From an uncultured Aurantimonas sp. (lineage in GTDB: Bacteria; Pseudomonadota; Alphaproteobacteria; Rhizobiales; Rhizobiaceae), in the NCBI GenBank assembly GCA_947488615.1, contig CANKZU010000004.1:62001-126000 (forward strand): a stretch of DNA of 64,000 nt, in the 5' to 3' direction. The translations under genes were made by a program, and so were the position numbers. The notes below the pieces were generated by a model. The model saw nothing but the letters and a program-made list of their open reading frames with translations. It was not told the origin of the DNA and searched no databases. Within the stretch, counting starts at the first letter, position 1; each line of letters starts with the position of its first letter. Of this stretch, positions 41,041 through 49,874 are shown one piece after another.

Positions 41041-41486
41041 TGGCCGACAAGCCCGCATCCCGCCCCATCGCCAAGGCCCTGCCCCGCGGCGACCGCTTCG
41101 TCGGGCAGTTCGCCCTCGCCGGCTTCATCCCGGAACTGGTGAAGGACCACGGCCAGGTAGTGAGGTTCGACACGGCGGAAGCGGCGGAGGGCGCGGCGCA
41201 GCGCGCCCTCTCCGCCAAGCTGACGAGCCGTCGTGTCGAGACGAAGCGCAAGGGCGACTACAACAGGATGACCGGCGAGCAGCTGGCGGTGGCGCTGCGC
41301 ACCGCGGAACTGAGTCCACATGCATTCGCCCGGCTTTATGGCGTGCCGCATGTGCGTGTGGTGAAATGGCTCGATGGCGAGCAGGAGATACCGCACGTCG
41401 CCGCCCTCGTCATCGGGCTGTTGCAGGTGCCTGAGAACCGAGCGCTCGCCGAAGAGATTACCGACGGCGCAATGAAGGAGGAGTGA
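41041..41486 (+). CDS. HTH DNA-binding protein
   Basis: 148 residues from ATG at 41041 (GGAG upstream); an ATG at 40980 overlapping the upstream stop is an alternative. A basic N-terminal half (ALSAKLTSRRVETKRKGDYN) precedes a helix-turn-helix-like domain (MTGEQLAVALRTAELSPHAF, ARLYGVPHVRVVKWLDGEQE). Probably a regulator or a phage-specific DNA-binding protein. Confidence 0.7.
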
Positions 41487-41489
41487 CCG

Positions 41490-41711
41490 ATGGTGGACGC
41501 CAGTGATGAAACCCCAGACATCGAAGGCAATGAGGACGGCAAGCGCGTCTGGATCACCAGTTTCGAGCATGTCGGCAATGCCGTTCGGATTCGATTGAGC
41601 AATGGCGACTACATCGACGGAGCGACACAGGTGATCCCGGTCAGTGATGGTGCACCGAAAATAACGATCGAGTTCCCTTATAATGACCTCATGGAGAGAG
41701 GGAGAAAGTGA
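41490..41711 (+). CDS. Small hypothetical protein
   Basis: 73 residues, strand-rich (RVWITSFEHVGNAVRIRLSN, TQVIPVSDGAPKITIEFPYN) like a small barrel; begins 3 nt after the previous stop. Family unknown. Confidence 0.6.
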   Translation: MVDASDETPDIEGNEDGKRVWITSFEHVGNAVRIRLSNGDYIDGATQVIPVSDGAPKITIEFPYNDLMERGRK

Positions 41712-41713
41712 CC

Positions 41714-42007
41714 ATGCCCGAGACACCGACCGACTTCCGCCGCTGGGCCGCAGCCCTCGGCCTCAAGCTGGGCGAGGCCGCCGCACTGATCGGGCTCACC
41801 GGCAACACCAGGATCACGGAACTGTCGCAGGGCCGGCGCGAGTTGACGGAAACCGAGCGCCTGGCCATGGCGGCGGTGCGCGCCGGTCTCACGCCCTGGA
41901 CGCCTGAGAACGACCACGATGCGGCGGATCTGAAGGACATCCGCAAGATCCTCGATCGCGCCGTCGAGGATCGCATGCCGGTCAAACGGCGCTCGAAAGC
42001 TGCCTGA
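41714..42007 (+). CDS. HTH regulator-like protein
   Basis: 97 residues from ATG at 41714 (GGAG upstream); a GTG at 41708 overlaps the previous stop but sits too close to the ribosome site. An XRE-like helix-turn-helix: WAAALGLKLGEAAALIGLTG, RITELSQGRRELTETERLAM. Likely a small regulator. Confidence 0.7.
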   Translation: MPETPTDFRRWAAALGLKLGEAAALIGLTGNTRITELSQGRRELTETERLAMAAVRAGLTPWTPENDHDAADLKDIRKILDRAVEDRMPVKRRSKAA

Positions 42008-42018
42008 AGGAGGAAAGC

Positions 42019-42234
42019 ATGGACGAATTGCAGCAGAAAATCGAAGCCGCGTGGGAGCGAGCAGGATTCACGCCGAACGAACGTATGATGCGGCGGCGAT
42101 GCCGCGCCCTTCGCGATATGTCGACGACCTTCGGCGTGACCGCCGCCGCTTTCGGCCATGCTGCCGCAGCCGTGAGTCAGCTGGGATTGACGATCGAGGA
42201 TTTGGGCCTGGTCAACCCTCCCAGCGCAGCATGA
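42019..42234 (+). CDS. Small hypothetical protein, end of rightward operon
   Basis: 71 residues, basic and helical with an HTH-like middle (FTPNERMMRRRCRALRDMST, AFGHAAAAVSQLGLTIEDLG). Preceded by AGGAGG. Its 3' end overlaps the convergent minus-strand gene by 23 nt. Confidence 0.6.
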   Translation: MDELQQKIEAAWERAGFTPNERMMRRRCRALRDMSTTFGVTAAAFGHAAAAVSQLGLTIEDLGLVNPPSAA

Positions 42235-42844
42235 CTTCCTTCGACGTGATGTAGCCGAAGAAGGCGGCGAGGTGGTCCAGCCCGCGCAGGACGCGGTTCA
42301 CCTGCCGCCTCGCTGCCTCGTCCGTCCTGCCCTTCCATATCCAGCGATCTTCCCAGAGCACCTGCTGCACCGCCGTCAACGCGACCCGGTCGGCAACGTG
42401 TCGCTCGATCTCAGCCAGATAGCGCATGCAGTCCAGGGCGTGATCACCGACAGTGCGGCCGAACCCCGGTGCGCCAGCCGTCCGGATCTCATAGTCCTGC
42501 CCCTTCAACGGCGAGACCTGAGACCCATCGTGCAAACCACGGTAGCGCTCCGCTACCACGACACGAATGTCGGCCGTCGATTGCGCTTCATTGCCCCGCT
42601 TCAACCATCCACGATGCACCAGGAAAGAGAAGGCATCCGAGTTCGTGTTGGCGATCGCCGCCGATCTGATTGCCTCGAGCCGCACTTCGTTTTCGTCGAC
42701 AATGCGCGCATGCGTGGTGACATCGATGCCTTGCAGGATTCGCGGGCGGGCATCCGACGGCCGCGGGATCGGCGCCTGGCTCGCCGGCAACCAATCTCCC
42801 TCCCGCAGTCTCCGCTTTCGCTCCTCGATGCCGTCCGCCATCAT
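42212..42844 (-). CDS. Hypothetical protein
   Basis: 210 residues, starting MMADGIEERKRRLREGDWLP, with a helix-rich core (RIVDENEVRLEAIRSAAIAN, SPLKGQDYEIRTAGAPGFGR, WIWKGRTDEAARRQVNRVLR). Last gene of the leftward early operon; 3' end overlaps the convergent rightward gene. Family unknown. Confidence 0.65.
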   Translation of the reverse strand: MMADGIEERKRRLREGDWLPASQAPIPRPSDARPRILQGIDVTTHARIVDENEVRLEAIRSAAIANTNSDAFSFLVHRGWLKRGNEAQSTADIRVVVAERYRGLHDGSQVSPLKGQDYEIRTAGAPGFGRTVGDHALDCMRYLAEIERHVADRVALTAVQQVLWEDRWIWKGRTDEAARRQVNRVLRGLDHLAAFFGYITSKEVMLRWEG

Positions 42845-42850
42845 GCCCCG

Positions 42851-43147
42851 CTATATTGCCTTCGGAGTGAACACCATGTCCGGAAGCAATCCGCCGTCGA
42901 TCGCCTCACCGGCCTCATCGTAACGTATGTCCTTGAGTTCGCGAAGGAATGCCGCGCGCCGCTCCAAGGTCATGCCCGTCCGATTGCGATACTCCGACCG
43001 GGTGATGATGCCGGCCACCTGTTTCTTGCGCAGGCCGGCCACCTTGCCAGCCGTCGCCTCGGTCGCCCCATGCAGCCAGAGCACGTAGACGATGTAGCGC
43101 TGCTTCTCGGAATAGGTGGTCCGCCTGACCTTCAGCCCGCGCCGCAT
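42851..43147 (-). CDS. Small HTH-like protein
   Basis: 98 residues, basic N-terminus (MRRGLKVRRTTYSEKQRYIV) with a helix-turn-helix-like segment (ATEATAGKVAGLRKKQVAGI). TGATG-coupled to the upstream helicase gene. Family unknown; may be a replication or regulatory accessory protein. Confidence 0.65.
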   Translation of the reverse strand: MRRGLKVRRTTYSEKQRYIVYVLWLHGATEATAGKVAGLRKKQVAGIITRSEYRNRTGMTLERRAAFLRELKDIRYDEAGEAIDGGLLPDMVFTPKAI

Positions 43148-45393
43148 CAGAACGGAATCTCCGGCTCGTTCAGTACCTCAGCCAGTCCGGGCGAGTTCTC
43201 ATAGGCTGACACCGGCGGGAATCGGAATGCTTCGCTTTGCGCCTCCTTCTTAAAGGTGCGCGGGAACCCGCGAACCGCCTTCCCCTTCCACCATATCCAC
43301 GGACGATCGACGCCGATCAGGCCGGTCTTCAACATGCCGCCCATCGCCCGCTCGAACTTCTTCTTGAACGCCTGCCGGGCCTTGCTCGTGTCGTCCTCGG
43401 CGACGGCCTTGGCGATCGCGACGTCGATCACCCTGCGGAAGTCGACGGCCACCTTGCCGAGCGCGCCAGGCGGGCCGTTGTCCGGGGTGATCAGCACCCC
43501 GTATTTGTCGGTCGCCTCGAACAGATATGTCATGATGTCGCGTTCGGTCGGATTGACCGAGAGACCCTGCCGCTCCTGCTCCGCCTTCAGCTTGGCCTTC
43601 TCGCCGACCGGCAGCACGACGCAGGAGGTGATGTCCTTCTGCAGGCGCTCGTGATAGCCGGTCTTAACCGAATGCAGTTCGAAGGTGATCTTGATGTTGT
43701 TCTCGTCGTCCTTCTGCTTCGACAGGACGGCGGTGCGGATCCGGCTGTCCTCGTCCATCGTCACGGTGACGACCTGGTCGACGTCGGCGAAAAGCGACGT
43801 GTGACCGCGCAGCTTCTCGCCCTTGGAGTTCATGTGGTGGACCAGCGCGACGTGGGCGCGGCATTCGTGCTCGATCTTGGCGATGTTGGCCAGCACCACC
43901 GACATATCCCGGCCGGAGTTCTCGTCGGCGCCCGACGTCGCGGTCGCCAGTGTGTCGATGACGATCAACCGGAGCGGTTCCGACATCATCAAGGCCTGCG
44001 CCTTGATCTCCTCGATCAGCGGCGCCGTGTCCCCTTCCTTGGAGAACAGATCGACCTTCGACCCGAGGAATACGAGCGGCACGTCATCCTCGAGTCCGAC
44101 CTGGAAGTGCTGCCGGTAGGCCTTGATGCGCTTCTTCACGCCGGCGGCGCCCTCGCCCGCCTGATAGATCACTCCGCCGCGCTTGGTCGGGCAACCGAAG
44201 AACTCGGTGCCCCGCGCCACCGCGAGCGCGGCGTGAATGGCAAGGAAGCTCTTGCCCGACTGCGAGGGGCCGCCGATGATCGATCGGCCGTGTTCGGTCA
44301 GCCATCCGTCGATCAGATATTCGTATTCGGGGCCGGCGGAATCGATCTCGCTCCATTGCAGCGCCCCGAAACGCGACTTCGGCGGTTGCGGTTTCCACAA
44401 CGGGGCGGCATTCGACAGTTTCTCGAACGCCTCCTTCGTCCCATTGGCCTGTTCCTTCCAATCGGTGACGTCCGCCTTCTCCGGCATGTCCGGCCAGTGC
44501 TTCGCCAGATCCAGCATGCGGACCGATTTCGCCTTGCCGCGCAGCTCGCCGCCGCGCACGAGCGCGCGGGTGCGCCCGGCGTCGTCATTGTCGTTGAGGA
44601 TGACGAGATCGGCGCCGGTAAGATCCTGATCGAAGCTTTCCTGCCAGTATTTCGCGCCGCCGGCGTTGGTGGTGGCAACGAAGCCCCACGACCGCAGCGT
44701 CTCAACGTCTTTCTCTCCCTCGACCAGATGCACCGGCTTGCCGGCCTTGATCGCCTTGAGCACCTCGGCGCGGTGATAGAGCCAGCGCTCGGCTTCGTCG
44801 AAGTGCCGCTCCTCCGGATAGGTCTTGTCCTGCTTGACCTTGAACCAGTCGCCATCCCTCGTCCGGTGGAAGAGTCCGGCCTGCAGCGCCCATATCCAGC
44901 CCTGCCCGTCGGGCGATCGGCGTCGGGCCATGTAGCGGCGCGGCGCCTCCTTCGGGAATTTCAAGACCTGGTACGCGAGACGGCCGCGGTCATCGAAATA
45001 TTCGAAGCAAGCCACCGGCTTCGGATCCATCCACGACGGGAACCCGCCGGGCACCTGGATGCCTCCGGTTGGCTGCGACGGACGATTGCCGTTCTTTTGC
45101 GGCGGATCGCGCGGCGGCAGGTGACCATGGTTCTGCAGCCACTCGAGCGCTTCCGGCTTGGCGAGCCCACCGAACGCCTGCATCAGTTCCAGGATGCCGC
45201 CGCCGGTCTGGTCCTCGTGGTCGTGCCACGTCTGCTTGACGAGATCGACCGAGAGCGAACCGTTCTTGCCATAGCGCAGTTCTTTTCCGGGCGTCGACAG
45301 GTGCTTGTTCGGCGCGCCTTGGCTGGCCTCCAGAAACGCCTGCGCGACGTGCTCGATCGCCCCGGCTCTCAGGTCGAACCCGTCGCCCGCCAT
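43147..45393 (-). CDS. TOPRIM primase plus RepA/DnaB-like helicase
   Basis: 748 residues. N-terminal part with a CHC2-like region lacking the full Cys motif, then a TOPRIM domain (PVHLVEGEKDVETLRSWGFV with NDNDDAG). C-terminal hexameric RecA-fold ATPase: Walker A IIGGPSQSGKSFLAIHA, Walker B LRLIVIDTLATATSGADEN, motif VALVHHMNSKGEKLRGHTSL. This is the primase-helicase layout of phage and plasmid RepA-type proteins, the likely replisome helicase of the element. Coupled to Dam methylase by TGATG. Confidence 0.93.
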   Translation of the reverse strand: MAGDGFDLRAGAIEHVAQAFLEASQGAPNKHLSTPGKELRYGKNGSLSVDLVKQTWHDHEDQTGGGILELMQAFGGLAKPEALEWLQNHGHLPPRDPPQKNGNRPSQPTGGIQVPGGFPSWMDPKPVACFEYFDDRGRLAYQVLKFPKEAPRRYMARRRSPDGQGWIWALQAGLFHRTRDGDWFKVKQDKTYPEERHFDEAERWLYHRAEVLKAIKAGKPVHLVEGEKDVETLRSWGFVATTNAGGAKYWQESFDQDLTGADLVILNDNDDAGRTRALVRGGELRGKAKSVRMLDLAKHWPDMPEKADVTDWKEQANGTKEAFEKLSNAAPLWKPQPPKSRFGALQWSEIDSAGPEYEYLIDGWLTEHGRSIIGGPSQSGKSFLAIHAALAVARGTEFFGCPTKRGGVIYQAGEGAAGVKKRIKAYRQHFQVGLEDDVPLVFLGSKVDLFSKEGDTAPLIEEIKAQALMMSEPLRLIVIDTLATATSGADENSGRDMSVVLANIAKIEHECRAHVALVHHMNSKGEKLRGHTSLFADVDQVVTVTMDEDSRIRTAVLSKQKDDENNIKITFELHSVKTGYHERLQKDITSCVVLPVGEKAKLKAEQERQGLSVNPTERDIMTYLFEATDKYGVLITPDNGPPGALGKVAVDFRRVIDVAIAKAVAEDDTSKARQAFKKKFERAMGGMLKTGLIGVDRPWIWWKGKAVRGFPRTFKKEAQSEAFRFPPVSAYENSPGLAEVLNEPEIPF

Positions 45394-46283
45394 CAGACTG
45401 ATCCTCCGAACAACGGCATGCGCCTGTCCTGGTCAGCCTTCTCCTGCGCAACGCACGCTGCCGAATTGATCCACACCACTTCGACCCGTGGCCGCGCACC
45501 GTCAGCGAAGGTCTCGAACTCGATCCGCCGCCAGTCGTGGAGCGCCTGATCATAGAGCGGATTGGCATACCCAGAGAGAACGACCATGCCGGCAAGATCG
45601 CGCAGGACGTTGAGTAGCTCAGCGTGATCTGCATCGGTCATTTCGTGTCGGTAGAGGTGCTTCTTGCAGTAGGGATTGCGCCGCGACCGGGTCGAATGGA
45701 CGTATGGCGGGTCGACGTAGTGCAACGCCGCCGGCTTATCGTGCTGCCGCATCACGGCGACCGCGTCCTTCTTCTCGATCACGACGCCTTGCAGTCGTTC
45801 CGTCAGCGCCGCGATCGCATCGGGGAAATTCCTCCAGTCATGCGCCGGCGTGGTGCCGGAGCGGTTGGAATTGGAGCGAAAGCCGGTGGAGTTGGCGCCC
45901 TTGTGTTCCGTATTGGCCGCGTTCGATCCGAAGCCCATGAAAGAGCGCACGACCAGCCGCCTGGCGGCCTCGATCGGATCGGTTTCGCCGGCTCTCGCGT
46001 AGCTGCCTTCGAGTTCGGCGCGGGCGTAGGGCGTCAGCCGCAAGCGGCGCTCGAGTTCGGCAGCCTGGACAGGATCGCGCAGCACCCTGAAATAGGCCAC
46101 CACCTCGCCGTCCATTTCGTTGAAGATCTCGGCATAGGCCCGCGACTTGCGCAAGAGCACCGACGCCGCGCCACCGAACGGCTCGACATAGGTTCGGTGC
46201 GGCGGGAACAGCGCAATCAGCCTCGGGGCCATCAGCCATTTGCCGCCGAACCACCGCAACGCAGGACGAGTAGGTGAAGCCAT
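45393..46283 (-). CDS. dam: DNA adenine methyltransferase (Dam/D12 class)
   Basis: 296 residues. FxGxK-type AdoMet loop LRWFGGKWLMAPRLIALFPP, YVEPFGGAASVLLRK, and the catalytic DPPY in LHYVDPPYVHSTRS; the C-terminal MVVLSGYANPLYDQALHDW fits D12-class (GATC-type) enzymes. Methylates adenine-N6; could protect phage DNA or time replication/regulation. One-base overlaps with both neighbours. Confidence 0.93.
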   Translation of the reverse strand: MASPTRPALRWFGGKWLMAPRLIALFPPHRTYVEPFGGAASVLLRKSRAYAEIFNEMDGEVVAYFRVLRDPVQAAELERRLRLTPYARAELEGSYARAGETDPIEAARRLVVRSFMGFGSNAANTEHKGANSTGFRSNSNRSGTTPAHDWRNFPDAIAALTERLQGVVIEKKDAVAVMRQHDKPAALHYVDPPYVHSTRSRRNPYCKKHLYRHEMTDADHAELLNVLRDLAGMVVLSGYANPLYDQALHDWRRIEFETFADGARPRVEVVWINSAACVAQEKADQDRRMPLFGGSV

Positions 46284-46597
46284 CAGAGCCCCTCACCCCG
46301 CTCGATGACGGCTTCGATCTCGCTGGCGCCGCCGGCCAGCACCACGCGGAGGATCTCGCAGGCGATCTGCTCGCGGCTCATCCTCCGGCGGCGGCCGACG
46401 TCGTCAATCTCTGGGATAAAGGCAGCGATCGGCACAATCAGATGGACCGTCGGCCCCCCGGTAGAGGGCGAGACATCGACACCGGCAACCCGCAGCGCAT
46501 TTTTGATCAACGAGGGTCGCGTGTGGAACTGCGCGGCGATCTCCTCGATGGAGATCCCGCGCCCAGCCATGAAGCCGATGCGGATCGCGTCGCTCAC
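46283..46597 (-). CDS. Helix-turn-helix regulator-like protein
   Basis: 104 residues from a GTG at 46597 that overlaps the upstream stop, with GGAGG at good spacing. HTH: MAGRGISIEEIAAQFHTRPS followed by KNALRVAGVDV; also RRRMSREQIACEILRVVLAG. May be a phage transcription regulator or a coregulator of the adjacent methylase genes. Confidence 0.7.
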   Translation of the reverse strand: MSDAIRIGFMAGRGISIEEIAAQFHTRPSLIKNALRVAGVDVSPSTGGPTVHLIVPIAAFIPEIDDVGRRRRMSREQIACEILRVVLAGGASEIEAVIERGEGL

Positions 46598-47130
46598 CCG
46601 AGCACCTCCACATGGAACGGAGACCGCACGCCTGCCGAGAAAGATTCTGCCGCTTCCAGCGCCCGAAGAACGCGCTCCTCCGGAGGCTGCCCCATGGTGG
46701 AGTGGAGTGATCCAAGCGCTACCTGCGCACCGCATCCGCAGGCCGCATATGGAAATGCGCTCTCCCCTACCTGGTAATCCCCGGCAATCTCGAACAGGCG
46801 CCCCGCGTGGCCCACAAGGAATGTGCCGCCTTCTTCCGCTTCGTTCCTTCGGGATGCGAAGCCACCCTCCTTGAGGCACGAACGGACCTCGTTGACGAAG
46901 TCTTTCACCATGAAGGCAAAGACGTCCTCGTCCACATGACGACGAGGCGGCACCAAAGCATGGGCGAGCAGCTGCCCCATCCGGAAGGACGAGGTGAAGC
47001 CCATTATGAAGTCACCGTTCCGGAACACCTTCCGATCGGCGCGCACGACGAGGTCGAGACCCGCTACTCCGGCACTGTCTCCGCCGATGAAGACGCGGTC
47101 ACTATCGATAAGTCCGACGATGCAGGTCAT
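46594..47130 (-). CDS. Proteasome-like Ntn hydrolase (T1 family)
   Basis: 178 residues starting MTCIVGLIDSDRVFIGGDSA. If Met is removed, the new Thr1 lies with Asp17 (GGDSAG) and Lys33 (RADRKVF), exactly the spacing of the proteasome/HslV catalytic set T1-D17-K33. TSSFRMGQLLAHALVPP and GGTFLVGHAGRLFEIAGDYQ are further conserved blocks, with VGESAFPYAACGCGAQVALG near the C-terminus. Probably a small self-activating amidohydrolase or protease of unknown substrate. ATGA overlaps link it to the C5 methyltransferase upstream and HTH gene downstream. Confidence 0.85.
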   Translation of the reverse strand: MTCIVGLIDSDRVFIGGDSAGVAGLDLVVRADRKVFRNGDFIMGFTSSFRMGQLLAHALVPPRRHVDEDVFAFMVKDFVNEVRSCLKEGGFASRRNEAEEGGTFLVGHAGRLFEIAGDYQVGESAFPYAACGCGAQVALGSLHSTMGQPPEERVLRALEAAESFSAGVRSPFHVEVLG

Positions 47131-49079
47131 TCAGCAGCCTCCGTCACCGGCTGAGACACAAGGTCCGCGCAGTTCGCCGCCACCAGCGCGGCGGCGAGCG
47201 GCGGGCAGACCGAATTGCCGACGCAGGCGATCTGGTCGCTCTTGGTCAGGGTCCGTCGCCGCCCGGTCTCCGGCTCGTCATAGGCGATGCCGTCGATCCG
47301 GTAGGCCGGCGGAAACCCTTGCGCGAGGAACAGTTCGCGCGGCGTCAGCATGCGCAGGCCGATGTCGGTGATGACGTAGGGCTCGCCGGCGATTTGAACC
47401 GTGACCAGCCCCATGCGCGCCTTTGCCGTGACGGTGTGGAGCGGATCGGCCATCGCCTGATCCATCCCGCCCTCGCCGTAGTATTTCGACATGAAGGCCG
47501 CGACGCATGCCGCGTGGCCCCCGCCGTGCTCGCCGCTCGTCGTGACTGTCGGCACCGGTTCCTCGGCCTCGAGCCTTGCCCGGCTCTTGCCCTTCATGTT
47601 CATCAGATGCGCCGCGACGACGCCTTGCGTGCAGCCCTTGCCGACGATCGTCGACACCGGTCGCCTGGCGTCGTGCCCGACCTCGCCGGTGTTGTGCTGG
47701 GCCAAGAAGTTTGCGACCAGCGCCTGCTTGGCGCCGCCGGCAACGACCGTGCCCAGCGGCTTGCCGATGTCGAGCGCGCGCGGCGCCTGGCCGTTCCGTT
47801 CGCCATAGCCGGTCTGCACCAGCGTCGGCGCCAGCAGGGCGATCTCGCCCCGATGCGCCGTGGTGACCGTGCGTAGCGGCTCCTCGGCGGAATGGTTCCG
47901 CTCGCCGCCCTGGTGGGTCAACGGCAGCAGCGACGGTGCGATCACCGCGTGCTGGTCCTTGTCGGAGGCGGCGATCGTGCGCAGCGGCGCGTCGGCGCCG
48001 CGGTTCGACCCGCCATGCTGGGCGGCGGTCAACACCGGCGCGACGACGGCGAAAGGATTGTTTGTCGTGATCGTCCGGAACGGTTCCTCGGGGCCGTGCA
48101 CGCCGTTGCGGGCCGCAGCGCTGTGCATGTCCGCCCGGATCACACTTGGCACCACCAGCCCGACCGGCGCCGCGCCGCCCGGCCGCTTGTGGAAGCTGTT
48201 CGCAGTGACCGTCGGCAGCGGCGCGTCAATCGAAGATCCCGTCGAGCCCGACTGATACTTCACGATGAAGGGCGCGGCGGCGTCGAGCACGTAGCGCTTG
48301 GTGCCGCGCGCGATCCGCGCCATCGTCGCATCGGCCAGCGGCCGCACCGCGCGCACGCCATGCTTGGCGAAGATTTCGGCGCTCGTCTCGAAGATCGACG
48401 GGCATGGCAACGACCAGTCGATGATCTCCGCCGCCGTGCGCCATGGCAGCTTGGCGCCGACGATTACGTCTGGATCGCTCGGCTTGCCATGCGTCGGCTG
48501 CGGCCAGACGATCTTGCGGCCGTCGCGCCGGGCGATCACGAACAGGCGCTTGCGCGTCGTCGGCGCGCCATAATCGGCGGCAACCAGTTCGCGCCATTCG
48601 ACCTTGTAGCCGCAACGCTTCAGATCGCCGACCCAGCGCTTGAAGGTCTCGCCGCGCCGCTCCGGGTCGGGCACGAACTCGCCCTTGGCGTTTTCGGTCA
48701 GCGGTCCCCAGGTCTGGAATTCCTCGACATTCTCCAAAATGATGACGGCGGGTCGCGCGCGCCGCGCCCATAGCACCACCGTCCAGGCCAGATCGCGGAC
48801 GTTGCGCTTGACCGGCTTGCCGCCCTTCGCCTTGGAAAAATGCTTGCAGTCCGGCGAAAACCACGCGAGCCCGACCGGGCGGCGGCCCACCGCATCGAGC
48901 GGGTCGACCTGCCAGATGTTCTTCGACAGGTGCAGCGTCTCGGGATGGTTCGCCTCGTGCATCGCCAGCGCTGCGGCGTTGTGGTTGATGGCGATGTCCG
49001 GCGAACGGCCGAGCGCCATTTCGATTCCGGTCGAGGCGCCGCCACCCCCGGCGAAGCTGTCGACGACCAGCGGCCGCAT
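47127..49079 (-). CDS. C5 cytosine DNA methyltransferase with eight-fold internal repeat
   Basis: 650 residues from ATG at 49079 (TGATG overlap). Motif I VVDSFAGGGGASTG, motif IV with the catalytic Cys in WFSPDCKHFSKAKGG (about residue 78), ENV motif IILENVEEF, motif VIII TTRKRLFVIARR, and C-terminal TPRELFLAQGFPPAYR plus QIACVGNSVCPPLAAAL. Between motifs VIII and IX, where target recognition domains lie, eight xxPLxTVT-type repeats occur at about residues 285-552 every 32-46 residues. It adds 5-methylcytosine; the repeat region may set target range. Confidence 0.93.
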   Translation of the reverse strand: MRPLVVDSFAGGGGASTGIEMALGRSPDIAINHNAAALAMHEANHPETLHLSKNIWQVDPLDAVGRRPVGLAWFSPDCKHFSKAKGGKPVKRNVRDLAWTVVLWARRARPAVIILENVEEFQTWGPLTENAKGEFVPDPERRGETFKRWVGDLKRCGYKVEWRELVAADYGAPTTRKRLFVIARRDGRKIVWPQPTHGKPSDPDVIVGAKLPWRTAAEIIDWSLPCPSIFETSAEIFAKHGVRAVRPLADATMARIARGTKRYVLDAAAPFIVKYQSGSTGSSIDAPLPTVTANSFHKRPGGAAPVGLVVPSVIRADMHSAAARNGVHGPEEPFRTITTNNPFAVVAPVLTAAQHGGSNRGADAPLRTIAASDKDQHAVIAPSLLPLTHQGGERNHSAEEPLRTVTTAHRGEIALLAPTLVQTGYGERNGQAPRALDIGKPLGTVVAGGAKQALVANFLAQHNTGEVGHDARRPVSTIVGKGCTQGVVAAHLMNMKGKSRARLEAEEPVPTVTTSGEHGGGHAACVAAFMSKYYGEGGMDQAMADPLHTVTAKARMGLVTVQIAGEPYVITDIGLRMLTPRELFLAQGFPPAYRIDGIAYDEPETGRRRTLTKSDQIACVGNSVCPPLAAALVAANCADLVSQPVTEAAE

Positions 49080-49357
49080 CACGCTTCGTCCTCATACTGG
49101 ACGAAGCGGCAATTAGGGATCGATATGGTCCTGATCTCATCCTTGCCGATCAGCTGCTCTCGCCGTCCGGTGACGATGCGCGCGGACTCGTCCTCCGGAT
49201 CGCGGATCCAGGACAGGACATTGCCGCTAACCAGATGGCCATCATTGAGACGCTCGTGTAGATCGGCGAGATCCGTGACATTCGCCTCGAAAAAATACCA
49301 GACCGATCGCCCCGTGAACTGGCTGTAGTGGTTGGTTCGCACGAAGAAAATCGGCAT
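49079..49357 (-). CDS. Hypothetical protein
   Basis: 92 residues starting MPIFFVRTNHYSQFTGRSVW, strand-rich, start fixed by TGATG overlap and coupled to the methyltransferase. No family recognised. Confidence 0.65.
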   Translation of the reverse strand: MPIFFVRTNHYSQFTGRSVWYFFEANVTDLADLHERLNDGHLVSGNVLSWIRDPEDESARIVTGRREQLIGKDEIRTISIPNCRFVQYEDEA

Positions 49358-49542
49358 CAGATCACCATCAGATAGACGAGGAGGAAGACGAAGACGCCGG
49401 CCGTCATCAGGCCAGCACCGAAAATTCCGCGCGCCCCGCGGCCGCGGGGAGCCGGATCGAAGGCCATGCCGATCCCGGAGCCGAAGAGAAGCGCGGCGGC
49501 AAGGATGCCGACGGCCAGATAGAGAACGGCCGGATCGCTCAT
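49357..49542 (-). CDS. Small two-segment membrane protein
   Basis: 61 residues with two hydrophobic segments (VLYLAVGILAAALLFGSGIG and FGAGLMTAGVFVFLLVYLMV) and a basic loop PRGRGARG. Coupled by ATGA/TGATG overlaps to neighbours. May act in the inner membrane; function unknown. Confidence 0.65.
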   Translation of the reverse strand: MSDPAVLYLAVGILAAALLFGSGIGMAFDPAPRGRGARGIFGAGLMTAGVFVFLLVYLMVI

Positions 49543-49874
49543 TTGCCGGCACCCTCTGCTTTGGGCGCCGTGGCCAACCCGATCGCCTCCTGCAGCAGCA
49601 GCACGCCGCCGGCGAGGAGCTTCCCCATCTGCTTGCCTTTCGCCGTCGCCGCGGCGGGATTACCTTCCATCGCCAGGATCGCGCAGGATTGCAGCTCGGC
49701 GATCGTGAAGGTGACCTCCTCGGTCACCAAACGCGCGCCCGGAGCTGCGTGGCGGTCATAGGTGCCGACGGTGAAGTGCCCATCCTTGCGGTCGATGAGC
49801 GCCCGGTCGAGATTTTGCGAGCCGACGATCGGGATGGCGAAGATCGCCTCGCCCTGGACGCGATCGCCGCTCAT
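49539..49874 (-). CDS. Hypothetical protein
   Basis: 111 residues from MSGDRVQGEAIFAIPIVGSQ; ATGA overlaps both sides. RKDGHFTVGTYDRHAAPGAR then a helix-rich C-terminus. Family unknown. Confidence 0.6.
   Translation of the reverse strand: MSGDRVQGEAIFAIPIVGSQNLDRALIDRKDGHFTVGTYDRHAAPGARLVTEEVTFTIAELQSCAILAMEGNPAAATAKGKQMGKLLAGGVLLLQEAIGLATAPKAEGAGK

Noticed and set aside
43237..45549. 770-codon plus-strand frame opposite the TOPRIM-helicase
   Set aside because: Mirror of the real coding strand; composition Arg/Leu-rich without domains.
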